Source of the DNA: Eubacterium sp.
Lineage (GTDB): Bacteria > Bacillota > Clostridia > Peptostreptococcales > Anaerovoracaceae
Direction of reading: 5' to 3'
NCBI GenBank assembly: GCA_021769965.1
Contig: JAETRU010000001.1
Span: 141,822-205,821 of the forward strand
Length of the DNA: 64,000 nt
Every line of letters starts with the position of its first letter. Position 1 is the stretch's first letter. This document shows positions 1 to 7,860 of the stretch, in pieces. The translations under genes were made by a program, and so were the position numbers. A model generated the notes under the pieces. That model saw only the letters and a program-made list of their open reading frames with translations. It had not been told where the DNA came from and ran no database searches.

Positions 1-475
1 CCTCAAGAACTTCCATTTCTGCCAGAGACGCGTCCAGTTCATCCAGGCTGCAGCCTGCAACGATGCAGACGTCCGGATACTTTTGCGCCTGTTCCTCCGC
101 GATTGCGTCGATGGTCTGGAAATTACCGCCGTGGGAAGCGCATAAGATCACTTTTTTAAATCCATGATGGACATAGGACGCAATATAATCCTCTACAACG
201 CCTTTGAACACTTCCGGCCGCAGGGTAATGCTGCCCGGAAATCCAAGATGATGCTTTGACAGTCCCGGTCTGATCACTGGCGCTGCGAGAGCATTACCCA
301 ATCTCTTCGCCAGATCAACAGCTTCAGCATAGCCCAGCGTGGTATCTGTCATCTCAGGCAGCGCCGGCCCGTGCTGCTCGATAGATGCCGCATAGATGAT
401 CACAGTATCGACGCCGCGTTCCAAAGCCTCTTTGATCTCTGGCCATGTCATTTCTTCCAGTAAATATGTCTTCAT
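1..475 (-). CDS. Creatininase-family amidohydrolase (partial, 3' end outside window)
   Basis: Reading leftwards from an ATG at 475, 158 codons are visible before the window edge. The product shows the creatininase (creatinine amidohydrolase) pattern: Glu33 and His35 in SIEQHG, Asp44 in MTDT, and SHGGN at 114-118. In that family these residues bind the two metal ions used to open cyclic amides or hydrolyse formamides. An AAGGAT ribosome site lies 5 bases before the start. The gene begins 37 bases after the stop of the ornithine cyclodeaminase-family gene and probably shares its transcript, which suggests a small catabolic operon for an amidine- or amino-acid-like substrate. The real substrate cannot be told; family members also act on riboflavin precursors and mycofactocin peptides. 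Confidence 0.82.
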   Translation of the reverse strand, partial: MKTYLLEEMTWPEIKEALERGVDTVIIYAASIEQHGPALPEMTDTTLGYAEAVDLAKRLGNALAAPVIRPGLSKHHLGFPGSITLRPEVFKGVVEDYIASYVHHGFKKVILCASHGGNFQTIDAIAEEQAQKYPDVCIVAGCSLDELDASLAEMEVLE

Positions 476-512
476 GTTATCCTTCTTTCTTTTACATCCA
501 GGTTACAAATGG

Positions 513-1505
513 CTACAGTTTCATCACCGTACCGATTCCCTTTTCCTCTGCCTCCTCGATCAGAACAGATGCAACCATCAGATCCTGCAGTCCGATGCCG
601 GTACTGTCAAAGATGGTGATCTCTTCCGCGCTTTGACGGCCAGGCGCCCTTCCCAGCAGCACATCACCGATCTCCGTAATCTCAGACGGCAGAAGAATGC
701 CCTGCTTTACCGCCTTCTCACACTCACCTACGGCGATGACCTGTGCCAGATCGTCGCAGAACACCTTTGCCTTCCCCAAAAGACTTATTTCCAGTTCCTG
801 TTTTCCTTCCATATCTGATCCGATACAGGAAAGATGCGTTCCCGGTCTGATCCAGTCAGCCTGGATCAGACCATCGCGGCAAGGCGTGGCTGTCAGTATG
901 ATATCTGACCGTCCGCAAGCGACTTCCAAATCGTCGACTGCTGTTATCTCACAGGTGATGCCAAGCTGTTCCTTCACATCTGCTGCAAAAGCGGCTGCCC
1001 GTTCAAAGGAATGGGCGTTATATACGAAGATCCGCTTTATATTTTCCATTACAGACAGAGCTGCTTCCAGAAGGGGCGCCCCCTGAGCACCTGTACCGAC
1101 CAGGAGCAGAGTTTCTGATTCCGGCCGTGCCAAAGCCTTACAGCCTACTCCACCCGCAGCGCCGGTACGCATGTTGGTGATACGTCCTCCATCCATCATA
1201 CCCTTTAACATACCTGTCTGGCGGTCAAAGATGAGGATCGTTCCGGTCAGCCGCGGAAGCCCTTTCTCGCTGTTTGCAAGGAAAAAGCTGACCAGCTTCA
1301 TGCCGAATACTCCGGCGCCATCTGCGCCGCCGCTCTTGATGTCGAATTCCGCCTTTCCTTCCTCAAAGGTATGGCAGACCAGCGGAAACAGTTCCGCCTG
1401 CTGATCGCACTTAAAACTGTAGGCCTTTTCCACGGCAGACAGCACATTTTCCATATGGATCATGGACCTTACTTCGTCTTGATTTAAAATGATAAATTTC
1501 TGCAT
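513..1505 (-). CDS. Ornithine cyclodeaminase / mu-crystallin family protein
   Basis: The 330-residue product has the family layout: an N-terminal dimerisation and substrate part (GVFGMKLVSFF, with the Lys that contacts substrate in relatives) and a Rossmann NAD(P) site, VGTGAQG, near residue 137. Family members deaminate ornithine to proline, reduce cyclic imines, or act as lysine cyclodeaminases or alanine dehydrogenases, so the substrate is open. The reading frame extends 12 codons further upstream, but the AGGAG at 1513-1517 is 7 bases from the ATG at 1505 and only 1 base from the ATG at 1511, so 1505 is the chosen start. It is followed closely by the creatininase-like gene. Confidence 0.85.
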   Translation of the reverse strand: MQKFIILNQDEVRSMIHMENVLSAVEKAYSFKCDQQAELFPLVCHTFEEGKAEFDIKSGGADGAGVFGMKLVSFFLANSEKGLPRLTGTILIFDRQTGMLKGMMDGGRITNMRTGAAGGVGCKALARPESETLLLVGTGAQGAPLLEAALSVMENIKRIFVYNAHSFERAAAFAADVKEQLGITCEITAVDDLEVACGRSDIILTATPCRDGLIQADWIRPGTHLSCIGSDMEGKQELEISLLGKAKVFCDDLAQVIAVGECEKAVKQGILLPSEITEIGDVLLGRAPGRQSAEEITIFDSTGIGLQDLMVASVLIEEAEEKGIGTVMKL

Positions 1506-1547
1506 AGACATACTCCTATTATAATATACTGTATTTATCAATAATGT

Positions 1548-2732
1548 TTAGCACAGAATTAATATACTACATATAACTACACATAATGTGCTTATTAATG
1601 TTCCAAGCAAATAATACTCTGCAAATTGTTCATCTTTCGTGATCTTATCATATCTGGCAATTGATTTAGCTGTAAGTACAAACCCAATAGCCGCATACTG
1701 TGCTCTCGACAGAAAAACCAGCATTATAAGTCTTTCGACAGATCCGATTCTTCTGCCTGCTTTATTATCGGACTTAATCACTCCTTTATCACCCTTCGGT
1801 TTATAATCTTCAAGAGATATCTGTATTAAAAGATTTACAGGTATATGAATTAATAAGACCGCCAATATCCATCTTGCAAGTATTTCTCCTTCACATTCAC
1901 ATGCGCTTAGAATGTCTACTATGATTCCAAGTGGCTCTATTGAAAAATCGAAAACATACATAATATAGGCTAGCGCAAGAATAGAAACTATATGTGCACA
2001 TTGATCAATTACAAATACTTCCTTATTTCTTCTAAATTTACGCCTATCTGGAATCAGACATTTTATTGTATCAATTACAAAATGTGCCGCAGCTGCATAT
2101 GTAACTCCAAGAATCATATCGAAACTAAAAACAGGAAGCATGACTACAAGGAATACGACATAATACTCTAAAGAATGTAATAATACACCTTTATATGTTT
2201 CTTCTTTGTAACTTGCAATTCTCTCATTCTGAAAATAAAAGTCTCCTAACAAATGTCCTATGCCAAGCTCTATTATCTTTATTAGGGCAAGAAGCGTATT
2301 GATTTCTGTGATTTCAAATTTATTTACACCATATATTGAAATTTGAATATCTGCAGCTTGTTTCTTTAACTTTTTTTCTTGTTCATGAAGCTGCTCTACC
2401 ACTTCTCTGGCTGCGTAATAAGCTGGGCCATCGGCACCAATAGCGGTTTCATTGTAAAAATTTGTACTTATTTCACCGATTCCTATTCCAATACGCAGTT
2501 TAACAGGATACATCTCGTTTTGGATATACTTAACAATATCAAGGACATTTTCGCCCGTTTTCAGCAATCCCTGAAATTCATCACCTAGCATAATAATAAA
2601 ATTTGCTGAAATCTCGGTACAATAAGTTTCATTTACAGACTTCAATACAGTGTTTAATCGCTCCTGCACCTGCCTGCGATTCTTTATTTTTCTTGAATCT
2701 TTTATATCGCCAATCATCGCTATATAATTCAT
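1548..2732 (-). CDS. SatD-family domain fused to DUF3307 membrane domain
   Basis: This 394-residue protein joins two domains normally encoded by neighbouring genes. Residues 1 to about 150 match the SatD family (MIGDIKDSRKI, MLGDEFQGLL, GIGIGEI, AIGADGPAYYAAREV). From about residue 165 it becomes a DUF3307 membrane domain (HLLGDFYFQ, LLHSLEYY, HFVIDTIK, VIDQCAHI) with about six hydrophobic segments. The C-terminal helix-turn-helix usual in SatD proteins is missing; DUF3307 begins where it should be. The start is set by AGGAGGA 8 bases upstream of ATG 2732; an in-frame TTG at 2753 lies inside the palindrome and is less likely. The stretch is clearly more AT-rich than its neighbours, a sign of transfer. 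Function is unknown; the family is linked to acid or stress tolerance in streptococci. Confidence 0.75.
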   Translation of the reverse strand: MNYIAMIGDIKDSRKIKNRRQVQERLNTVLKSVNETYCTEISANFIIMLGDEFQGLLKTGENVLDIVKYIQNEMYPVKLRIGIGIGEISTNFYNETAIGADGPAYYAAREVVEQLHEQEKKLKKQAADIQISIYGVNKFEITEINTLLALIKIIELGIGHLLGDFYFQNERIASYKEETYKGVLLHSLEYYVVFLVVMLPVFSFDMILGVTYAAAAHFVIDTIKCLIPDRRKFRRNKEVFVIDQCAHIVSILALAYIMYVFDFSIEPLGIIVDILSACECEGEILARWILAVLLIHIPVNLLIQISLEDYKPKGDKGVIKSDNKAGRRIGSVERLIMLVFLSRAQYAAIGFVLTAKSIARYDKITKDEQFAEYYLLGTLISTLCVVICSILILC

Positions 2733-2752
2733 CGGCAGTTCCTCCTGCTTCA

Positions 2753-2803
2753 ATTATGCATGATTTATGCATAATTGTCAAGTATGCATAAATCATGCAT
2801 AAT
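2753..2803. promoter_or_regulatory. 51-bp perfect inverted repeat upstream of the SatD-DUF3307 gene
   Basis: Arms of 21 bases at 2753-2773 and 2783-2803 are perfect reverse complements around a 9-base centre. Each arm contains two ATGCAT hexamers, themselves palindromic, so the site offers four ATGCAT boxes. It sits immediately upstream of the ribosome site of the SatD-DUF3307 gene and fits a dimeric-repressor operator or a very strong hairpin. The binding protein is unknown, and the adjacent gene has lost its own helix-turn-helix. Confidence 0.6.
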
Positions 2804-2827
2804 CAGCGAGATTCATCACAGTCATAT

Positions 2828-2867
2828 AAAAAATCGGAGAGGATTTGCCGTAACGCTTCCTCTCCGA
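2828..2867 (-). terminator. Rho-independent terminator after nitroreductase gene
   Basis: A perfect 10-bp stem (2834-2843 with 2858-2867) is followed on the minus strand by six T (2828-2833). It lies just past the nitroreductase stop at 2880. Confidence 0.85.
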
Positions 2868-2879
2868 GAACTTCGGTTT

Positions 2880-3434
2880 CTATAAATACCTCACCAGTTC
2901 TTCTGCCGTTTTCCGTTTCGGCGCTGTCGGTGCATCTCCTTCCGGATAACCGATCGGAATCAAAGCTCCGATCTTTTCTCCTTCCGGCGCGTGGATGGCT
3001 TCAGCCACCTTGGCGTCGTCTAAAATACCCAGAACAACAGTGCCAACACCCATATCGTGAGCTGCCAGACAGAAGGTCTGCACTGCGATGCCGGCGTCGA
3101 AATTCTCCCATCTGTCTTCCTTGGAAGTCGTGTAGGATCCGTCCTTTTCAAATCCGGATCTGCCGGATACGTAAGTTGCTACCACCAGCTGCGGCGCACG
3201 GCTGATGGTCTTGGAATTATATTCAAAGCCGAGGACGCATTCCTCTGCGATCTTTGCCTTGACTGCCGGATCTTCTACGACCACATATCTCGTGATCTGC
3301 GTATTCTTCCAGGATGGTGCGTAGGATGCTGCCGCAACGATCTCATTGATCACTTCTCTTGACACCGGTTCTGCCTTAAACTTTCTGATGCTTCTTCTCT
3401 CTTTGATACATTTGATTGTTTCCATGTCTGTCAT
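2880..3434 (-). CDS. Nitroreductase family protein
   Basis: The 184-residue product is a typical small NAD(P)H:FMN oxidoreductase. ERRSIRKF near the N-terminus is the family's FMN-phosphate-binding signature. AASYAPSWKNTQ follows, and the C-terminal half contains GVGTVVLGI and IPIGYPEG. Such enzymes reduce nitro compounds, quinones or enones in the cytoplasm as dimers; the natural substrate cannot be predicted. GGAG lies 4 bases before the ATG at 3434 and 13 bases before an alternative at 3425, so 3434 is preferred. The gene is single and has its own terminator. Confidence 0.85.
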   Translation of the reverse strand: MTDMETIKCIKERRSIRKFKAEPVSREVINEIVAAASYAPSWKNTQITRYVVVEDPAVKAKIAEECVLGFEYNSKTISRAPQLVVATYVSGRSGFEKDGSYTTSKEDRWENFDAGIAVQTFCLAAHDMGVGTVVLGILDDAKVAEAIHAPEGEKIGALIPIGYPEGDAPTAPKRKTAEELVRYL

Positions 3435-3464
3435 TTATCTCCTTCAATATTTATATAATCTGAT

Positions 3465-4562
3465 CTATTCTATGACAACGCCGTCTGCGTCTACGTTCAG
3501 ACCGTCCGGTGCGTCAGCTCCGTTGTCATCTTTTGGTTTCAGGGTATCCATGACCTTCGCTTCGATCTCGGCCAGCATAGCAGGATTGTCCTCCAGCCAG
3601 GTCTTCACGTTTTCACGTCCCTGACCGATCCTTTCACCTCCGTAGCTGTACCACGAACCCGCCTTCTCTACGATCTTCTGTTCCACAGCGCAGTCAAGCA
3701 GATCGCCGGCTTTGGAAATTCCCTCGCCATACATGATATCGAATTCCGCCTGTTTAAACGGAGGCGCCACTTTATTTTTTACGATCTTGACTTTGGTCCT
3801 GTTGCCGATCATCTTATCTCCGCTCTTGATGGTTTCCACCCTTCTCACATCAAAGCGCATGGAAGAGTAAAACTTCAAAGCCCGGCCGCCGGTAGTGGTC
3901 TCAGGATTGCCGAACATGACACCGATCTTCTCACGAAGCTGATTGATGAAGATCACGCAGGTATTGGAACGGTTCACATTACCGGCTATCTTCCGCAGGG
4001 CCTGTGACATCAGTCTGGCCTGCAGACCCACATGGGAATCACCCATATCTCCTTCGATCTCAGCTTTAGGAACCAGCGCGGCTACGGAGTCGATAACAAT
4101 AACATCCAGCGCTCCGCTCCTTGCCAGCATATCGCAGATCTCCAGCGCCTGTTCACCTGTATCCGGCTGTGATACCAGAAGCTCATCCACCTTAACGCCC
4201 AGATTTCTGGCATAGACGGGATCCAGCGCATGCTCCGCGTCGATAAACGCTGCCTTGCCGCCCTTCTTCTGTGCCTCTGCGACGATATGCAGAGTCAGAG
4301 TCGTCTTACCGGATGATTCCGGACCGTAGATCTCTACGATTCTTCCCTTCGGCACTCCGCCTACGCCGGTCGCCAAATCCAGACTGACGGAACCTGTAGA
4401 GATGGTATCGATGTTCATCTGAGCCGACGCGTCGCCCAGCTTCATAATGGAGCCTTTGCCGAACTGTTTCTGTATCTGGGCCATAGCCTCATCCAGAGCT
4501 TTTTCTCTGGCGTCTATATTATCAATTCTGCCATTGCTTATCTTATTGTTATTTGCGCTCAT
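3465..4562 (-). CDS. recA: Recombinase RecA
   Basis: The 365-residue product is a full-length RecA, the ATP-driven strand-exchange filament of homologous recombination and SOS signalling. Visible features are the Walker A motif GPESSGKTT, the [11 protein letters not shown] segment, the [20 protein letters not shown] region around Walker B, and [20 protein letters not shown] covering the L2 loop. The C-terminus is acidic ([17 protein letters not shown]), as usual. Transcription starts from a clear promoter with a LexA box (see those entries). cinA lies downstream on the same strand after a 155-base gap. Confidence 0.98.
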   Translation of the reverse strand: MSANNNKISNGRIDNIDAREKALDEAMAQIQKQFGKGSIMKLGDASAQMNIDTISTGSVSLDLATGVGGVPKGRIVEIYGPESSGKTTLTLHIVAEAQKKGGKAAFIDAEHALDPVYARNLGVKVDELLVSQPDTGEQALEICDMLARSGALDVIVIDSVAALVPKAEIEGDMGDSHVGLQARLMSQALRKIAGNVNRSNTCVIFINQLREKIGVMFGNPETTTGGRALKFYSSMRFDVRRVETIKSGDKMIGNRTKVKIVKNKVAPPFKQAEFDIMYGEGISKAGDLLDCAVEQKIVEKAGSWYSYGGERIGQGRENVKTWLEDNPAMLAEIEAKVMDTLKPKDDNGADAPDGLNVDADGVVIE

Positions 4563-4577
4563 TTCCTACCTCCGTGT

Positions 4578-4589
4578 GAACACTTGTTC
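4578..4589. promoter_or_regulatory. LexA (SOS) operator of recA
   Basis: GAACACTTGTTC, read on the minus strand as GAAC-AAGT-GTTC, matches the Gram-positive LexA consensus GAACRNRYGTTC at every position. It lies 7 bases downstream of the recA -10 hexamer and 15 bases before the recA start codon, so bound LexA would block transcription. Confidence 0.88.
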
Positions 4590-4596
4590 TTATATA

Positions 4597-4625
4597 ATAA
4601 TACCTTATTGTGCGGTTTCGGTCAA
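4597..4625 (-). promoter_or_regulatory. recA promoter
   Basis: On the minus strand TTGACC (4625-4620), a 17-base spacer and TATTAT (4602-4597) form a strong sigma-A-type promoter directed at recA. Confidence 0.8.
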
Positions 4626-4717
4626 GTACTTTCTACACAAAAATGTGTAAATAATTGGTATGAACAGTATATAACAGCTCTCGTCCGCTGTCAAGCAAAT
4701 TTTTTACATTTACAATA

Positions 4718-5983
4718 TTATCTGTCACTTAAGCTTAATGTTTCCTGTTTTCCGTCTAAGATCCGGTTCACTGTATCCAGCATAGTCAGGACGCCGTAGT
4801 GTCTGTTCCACTGCCGGTTCACATTGCGGCCGCGGATCTGCCGTACCAGAGTCTGACCTCGGTAACAGCAGCCGATAAACATAGTGCCCACAGGCGTCTC
4901 CTCTGTACCGCCGTCCGGTCCGGCAATACCGGTAATGGAGACACAGATATCACTGCCTGTCCTCGCGGCAAGCCCCTCTGCCATTTCTGCGGCTATCTCA
5001 CGGCTTTCAGCCGTATAGGCCAGCAGAGTCTCTTTCTTCACACCCAGTTCTTCCATCTTCGCCCGCCACGTATAAGTTACAAGGCTTCTTTCAAAGACAG
5101 CGGAGATACCCGGAACGGATGTCAGCGCCGCGCCGAACATACCTCCGGTGCAGGATTCGCAGGCTGAGATGCTGATATTCCTTTCTATCAGCTTTCTGCC
5201 TGCGACCTGTGCCAGTTCCTCATCATCCTCACTGTAGATGTAGTCTCCGACCCGTTCGCGGACTTTTTGGATCATCTGAGCTGCGGCTTCCTGCGCTTCT
5301 TCCAGAGTCTCCCTCTTAGACGCCACGCGCACACTGCATTCTCCCTCCTTGGCGTAGGTAGCCAGAGTCGGGTCCGTCTGAGCGTCTATCAGCGGCAGCA
5401 GTTCTGTCTCCAGAGACGACTCCCCGATGCCGAAGCACCGCAGAACCTTGTAATAGATCACACCGGTCTGCTGTTTCGCGAGATACGGACGCACGCGGCG
5501 CTGCCACATACGGGTCATTTCGCGCGGCGGCCCCGGCATGCAGATGATGGTTTTGCCGTCCTTTGACAACGCAAATCCAGGCGCTGTTCCTGCGTCATTG
5601 TCAAAGACCTCAGCCCGGCTCGGCATCATGGCCTGCTTATAATTGTTGGCAGTCATAGGTCTTCCCCGCCGTCTGGCGCTTTCTTCAAGGGCCCGCATAG
5701 AAGGCTCATGCCGTACCAGAACATCGTCCATCACCTGACAGGCCGTTTCCTTGGTCAGATCGTCCTCCGTAGGCCCCAGACCGCCCGTCGTAATGACCAG
5801 ATCACAGTCCCGGAAGGCCATCTGAATGATCTCCGCCAGGCGGCCGGAATTATCCCCCACCGTGTAGTGATACATAACATCAAAACCCAGCAGGTTCAGC
5901 TGCTGGGAAAGAAATACCGTATTTGTGTTGGTGATCTGTCCGAAAAGGATCTCGGTTCCGACGCTCAAAACCGCAGTTTTCAT
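4718..5983 (-). CDS. cinA: CinA: nicotinamide-nucleotide amidase / competence-damage protein
   Basis: This is a 421-residue two-domain CinA. The N-terminal MoaB-like (COG1058) domain shows TTGGLGPTEDDLT and MPGPPREM. The C-terminal PncC-type amidase domain, from about residue 255, shows SACESCTGGMFGAALT and SITGIAGPDGGTEETPVGT. PncC domains convert nicotinamide mononucleotide to nicotinate mononucleotide in pyridine-nucleotide salvage. The gene lies between pgsA upstream (15-base gap) and recA downstream, the common cinA-recA pairing in Firmicutes. recA has its own SOS promoter, so joint transcription is optional. Confidence 0.95.
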   Translation of the reverse strand: MKTAVLSVGTEILFGQITNTNTVFLSQQLNLLGFDVMYHYTVGDNSGRLAEIIQMAFRDCDLVITTGGLGPTEDDLTKETACQVMDDVLVRHEPSMRALEESARRRGRPMTANNYKQAMMPSRAEVFDNDAGTAPGFALSKDGKTIICMPGPPREMTRMWQRRVRPYLAKQQTGVIYYKVLRCFGIGESSLETELLPLIDAQTDPTLATYAKEGECSVRVASKRETLEEAQEAAAQMIQKVRERVGDYIYSEDDEELAQVAGRKLIERNISISACESCTGGMFGAALTSVPGISAVFERSLVTYTWRAKMEELGVKKETLLAYTAESREIAAEMAEGLAARTGSDICVSITGIAGPDGGTEETPVGTMFIGCCYRGQTLVRQIRGRNVNRQWNRHYGVLTMLDTVNRILDGKQETLSLSDR

Positions 5984-5998
5984 TTTCTCTACCTCCGT

Positions 5999-6541
5999 TT
6001 ACATCGAAAATACGCTTTTGTTCTTAAGCACATACTCCGCGCCAGAATATACAGTCATGATCAAAGACGCCCACAGGAATATCTGGCCCGCCAGCGCGCA
6101 GTAATCCTGCAGCTGACCCATATCTCCCATAGCGGCCGCCAGCAGAAGCAGCGGTACAGCGATCATCTGCAGCACAGTCTTCAGCTTGCCGCTCATACCT
6201 GCCGCAATGACAGTTCCCTCTGATGCGGCCACCGTACGCATGCCTGCGATGGTAAACTCTCTGGCCAGGATCACGATCAGCATCCATCCCGGCATGGTGC
6301 CGTCGTCCACCATAAGACAGAAAGCCGAATAGACCAGGATCTTATCTGCCAGCGGATCCATGATCTTTCCGAAGTTAGTTACCAGATTATATTTTCTGGC
6401 GATCTTTCCGTCCAGCATATCCGTCAGTGAGGCTGCCACAAACAGAATAAACGCAACGAGATTATACCCTGTCATATATGCCGCGATGAAAAACGGCACA
6501 GCGATAACTCTGGCGATAGTCAGTTTATTAGGTAAATTCAT
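5999..6541 (-). CDS. pgsA: CDP-diacylglycerol--glycerol-3-phosphate 3-phosphatidyltransferase
   Basis: The 180-residue membrane enzyme makes phosphatidylglycerol phosphate from CDP-diacylglycerol and glycerol 3-phosphate. The CDP-alcohol phosphotransferase motif, D-G-x2-A-R-x8-G-x3-D-x3-D, is intact (LDGKIARKY through GKIMDPLADK). MNLPNKLTIARV at the N-terminus is typical of PgsA. It starts 2 bases after the rimO stop and precedes cinA by 15 bases, so it belongs to the ftsK-rimO-pgsA-cinA run. Confidence 0.95.
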   Translation of the reverse strand: MNLPNKLTIARVIAVPFFIAAYMTGYNLVAFILFVAASLTDMLDGKIARKYNLVTNFGKIMDPLADKILVYSAFCLMVDDGTMPGWMLIVILAREFTIAGMRTVAASEGTVIAAGMSGKLKTVLQMIAVPLLLLAAAMGDMGQLQDYCALAGQIFLWASLIMTVYSGAEYVLKNKSVFSM

Positions 6542-6543
6542 AC

Positions 6544-7860
6544 TTAAACCTCCGTTCCAACGATATCATAATCAAAAGCGTCTTCTATCAAAACCCGGAC
6601 AAAGTCTCCCGGCGCGAGTTCTCTTGCCGAATTAAAAATGACTGAGTTGTCGATCTCCGGCGCGTCAAAGACCGTCCGACCGATATAGCTGCCGTCTTCG
6701 TCTCTGTCTTCCACCAGAACTTCAAAGGTTTGTCCGATCTTCTCCTGATTCAGTTCCAGAGAGATGTCAAGCTGCCTGCGCATGATATGATCCAGGCGCT
6801 GTTCTTTGATCTCTTCATCTATTTGATCTTCCATTTCACCTGCCGGCGTATTTTCTTCCTGTGAATAAGCAAAGACGCCCAGCCGCGCGAATCGCTGTTC
6901 TTCCACAAAATCGCACAGAATATCAAAATCCTCTTCGGTCTCTCCCGGGAATCCTACGATCAGAGTAGTTCTGATATGGATATCCGGCATAGCCGCTTTC
7001 AGACGCGCTATGGTATCCTTTATGGACGCTGCTGTGGACCTTCGGTTCATGGCGGCCAGAACTCTGTCGCTGGCATGCTGGATAGGAATGTCCAGATATC
7101 TGCAGATCTTCTCTTCTTCCGCCATGGTCCGGATCAGTTCATCGGTGATCCTGTCCTCATAGCAGTACATCAGACGGATCCACCGGATACCGTCGATGCG
7201 GCACAGCTTTCTGAGCAGCTTGGCAAGGCGCAGTTCTCCGTAGAGATCCATGCCGTAATAGGTCACGTCCTGAGCGATGAGGATCAGCTCTTTGCAGCCA
7301 GCAGCAGCCAGTGTTTCCGCTTCTGCCAGAATATCTTCCTCCCGTTTGCTCCTGTACCCTCCGCGGATAGCCGGGATCACACAGTAGGCGCAGACATTGT
7401 TGCACCCTTCCGCGATCTTGATCGTAGCGGAATACGGATTTTCCGGCAGCTTACGGGTATAACGCCGAAGAAAGCCGTCATCACAGACGCCGCTGACGAT
7501 CCCGCGGCAGACACCCTTTGACAGTTCCGCGAGAAGTTCCGGCAGCTTCTCATATTCGTTGACGCCGAGAAAGAGATCTACCTCCGGCATTTCCTGGTGC
7601 AGTTCCTCTGCGTACCGCTGTGCCAGGCAGCCGGAGACCACCAGCTTTTTGCCGTCCGCTTTATACGCGGCCATGTCAAAGATCCTCTCGATGGACTCGG
7701 TCTTGGCATCGTTGATAAATCCGCAGGTATTGACCATGATGATGTCGGCGTCCTCCGGGGTATCAACGATGTCATACTTATGTTCTTCCAAAATTCCGGC
7801 TGCCGCCTCTGAATCGTTATAATTCTTGGGACAGCCCAGAGTTTCTATAAATATCTTCAT
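6544..7860 (-). CDS. rimO: Ribosomal protein S12 methylthiotransferase RimO
   Basis: This 438-residue radical-SAM enzyme adds a methylthio group to an aspartate of ribosomal protein S12. An N-terminal UPF0004 domain ([15 protein letters not shown]) is followed by the radical-SAM core with the cluster motif [13 protein letters not shown] (CxxxCxxC) and a C-terminal TRAM domain. ETLGCPKN distinguishes RimO from MiaB. The start overlaps the ftsK stop by 4 bases, implying translational coupling. Confidence 0.96.
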   Translation of the reverse strand: MKIFIETLGCPKNYNDSEAAAGILEEHKYDIVDTPEDADIIMVNTCGFINDAKTESIERIFDMAAYKADGKKLVVSGCLAQRYAEELHQEMPEVDLFLGVNEYEKLPELLAELSKGVCRGIVSGVCDDGFLRRYTRKLPENPYSATIKIAEGCNNVCAYCVIPAIRGGYRSKREEDILAEAETLAAAGCKELILIAQDVTYYGMDLYGELRLAKLLRKLCRIDGIRWIRLMYCYEDRITDELIRTMAEEEKICRYLDIPIQHASDRVLAAMNRRSTAASIKDTIARLKAAMPDIHIRTTLIVGFPGETEEDFDILCDFVEEQRFARLGVFAYSQEENTPAGEMEDQIDEEIKEQRLDHIMRRQLDISLELNQEKIGQTFEVLVEDRDEDGSYIGRTVFDAPEIDNSVIFNSARELAPGDFVRVLIEDAFDYDIVGTEV

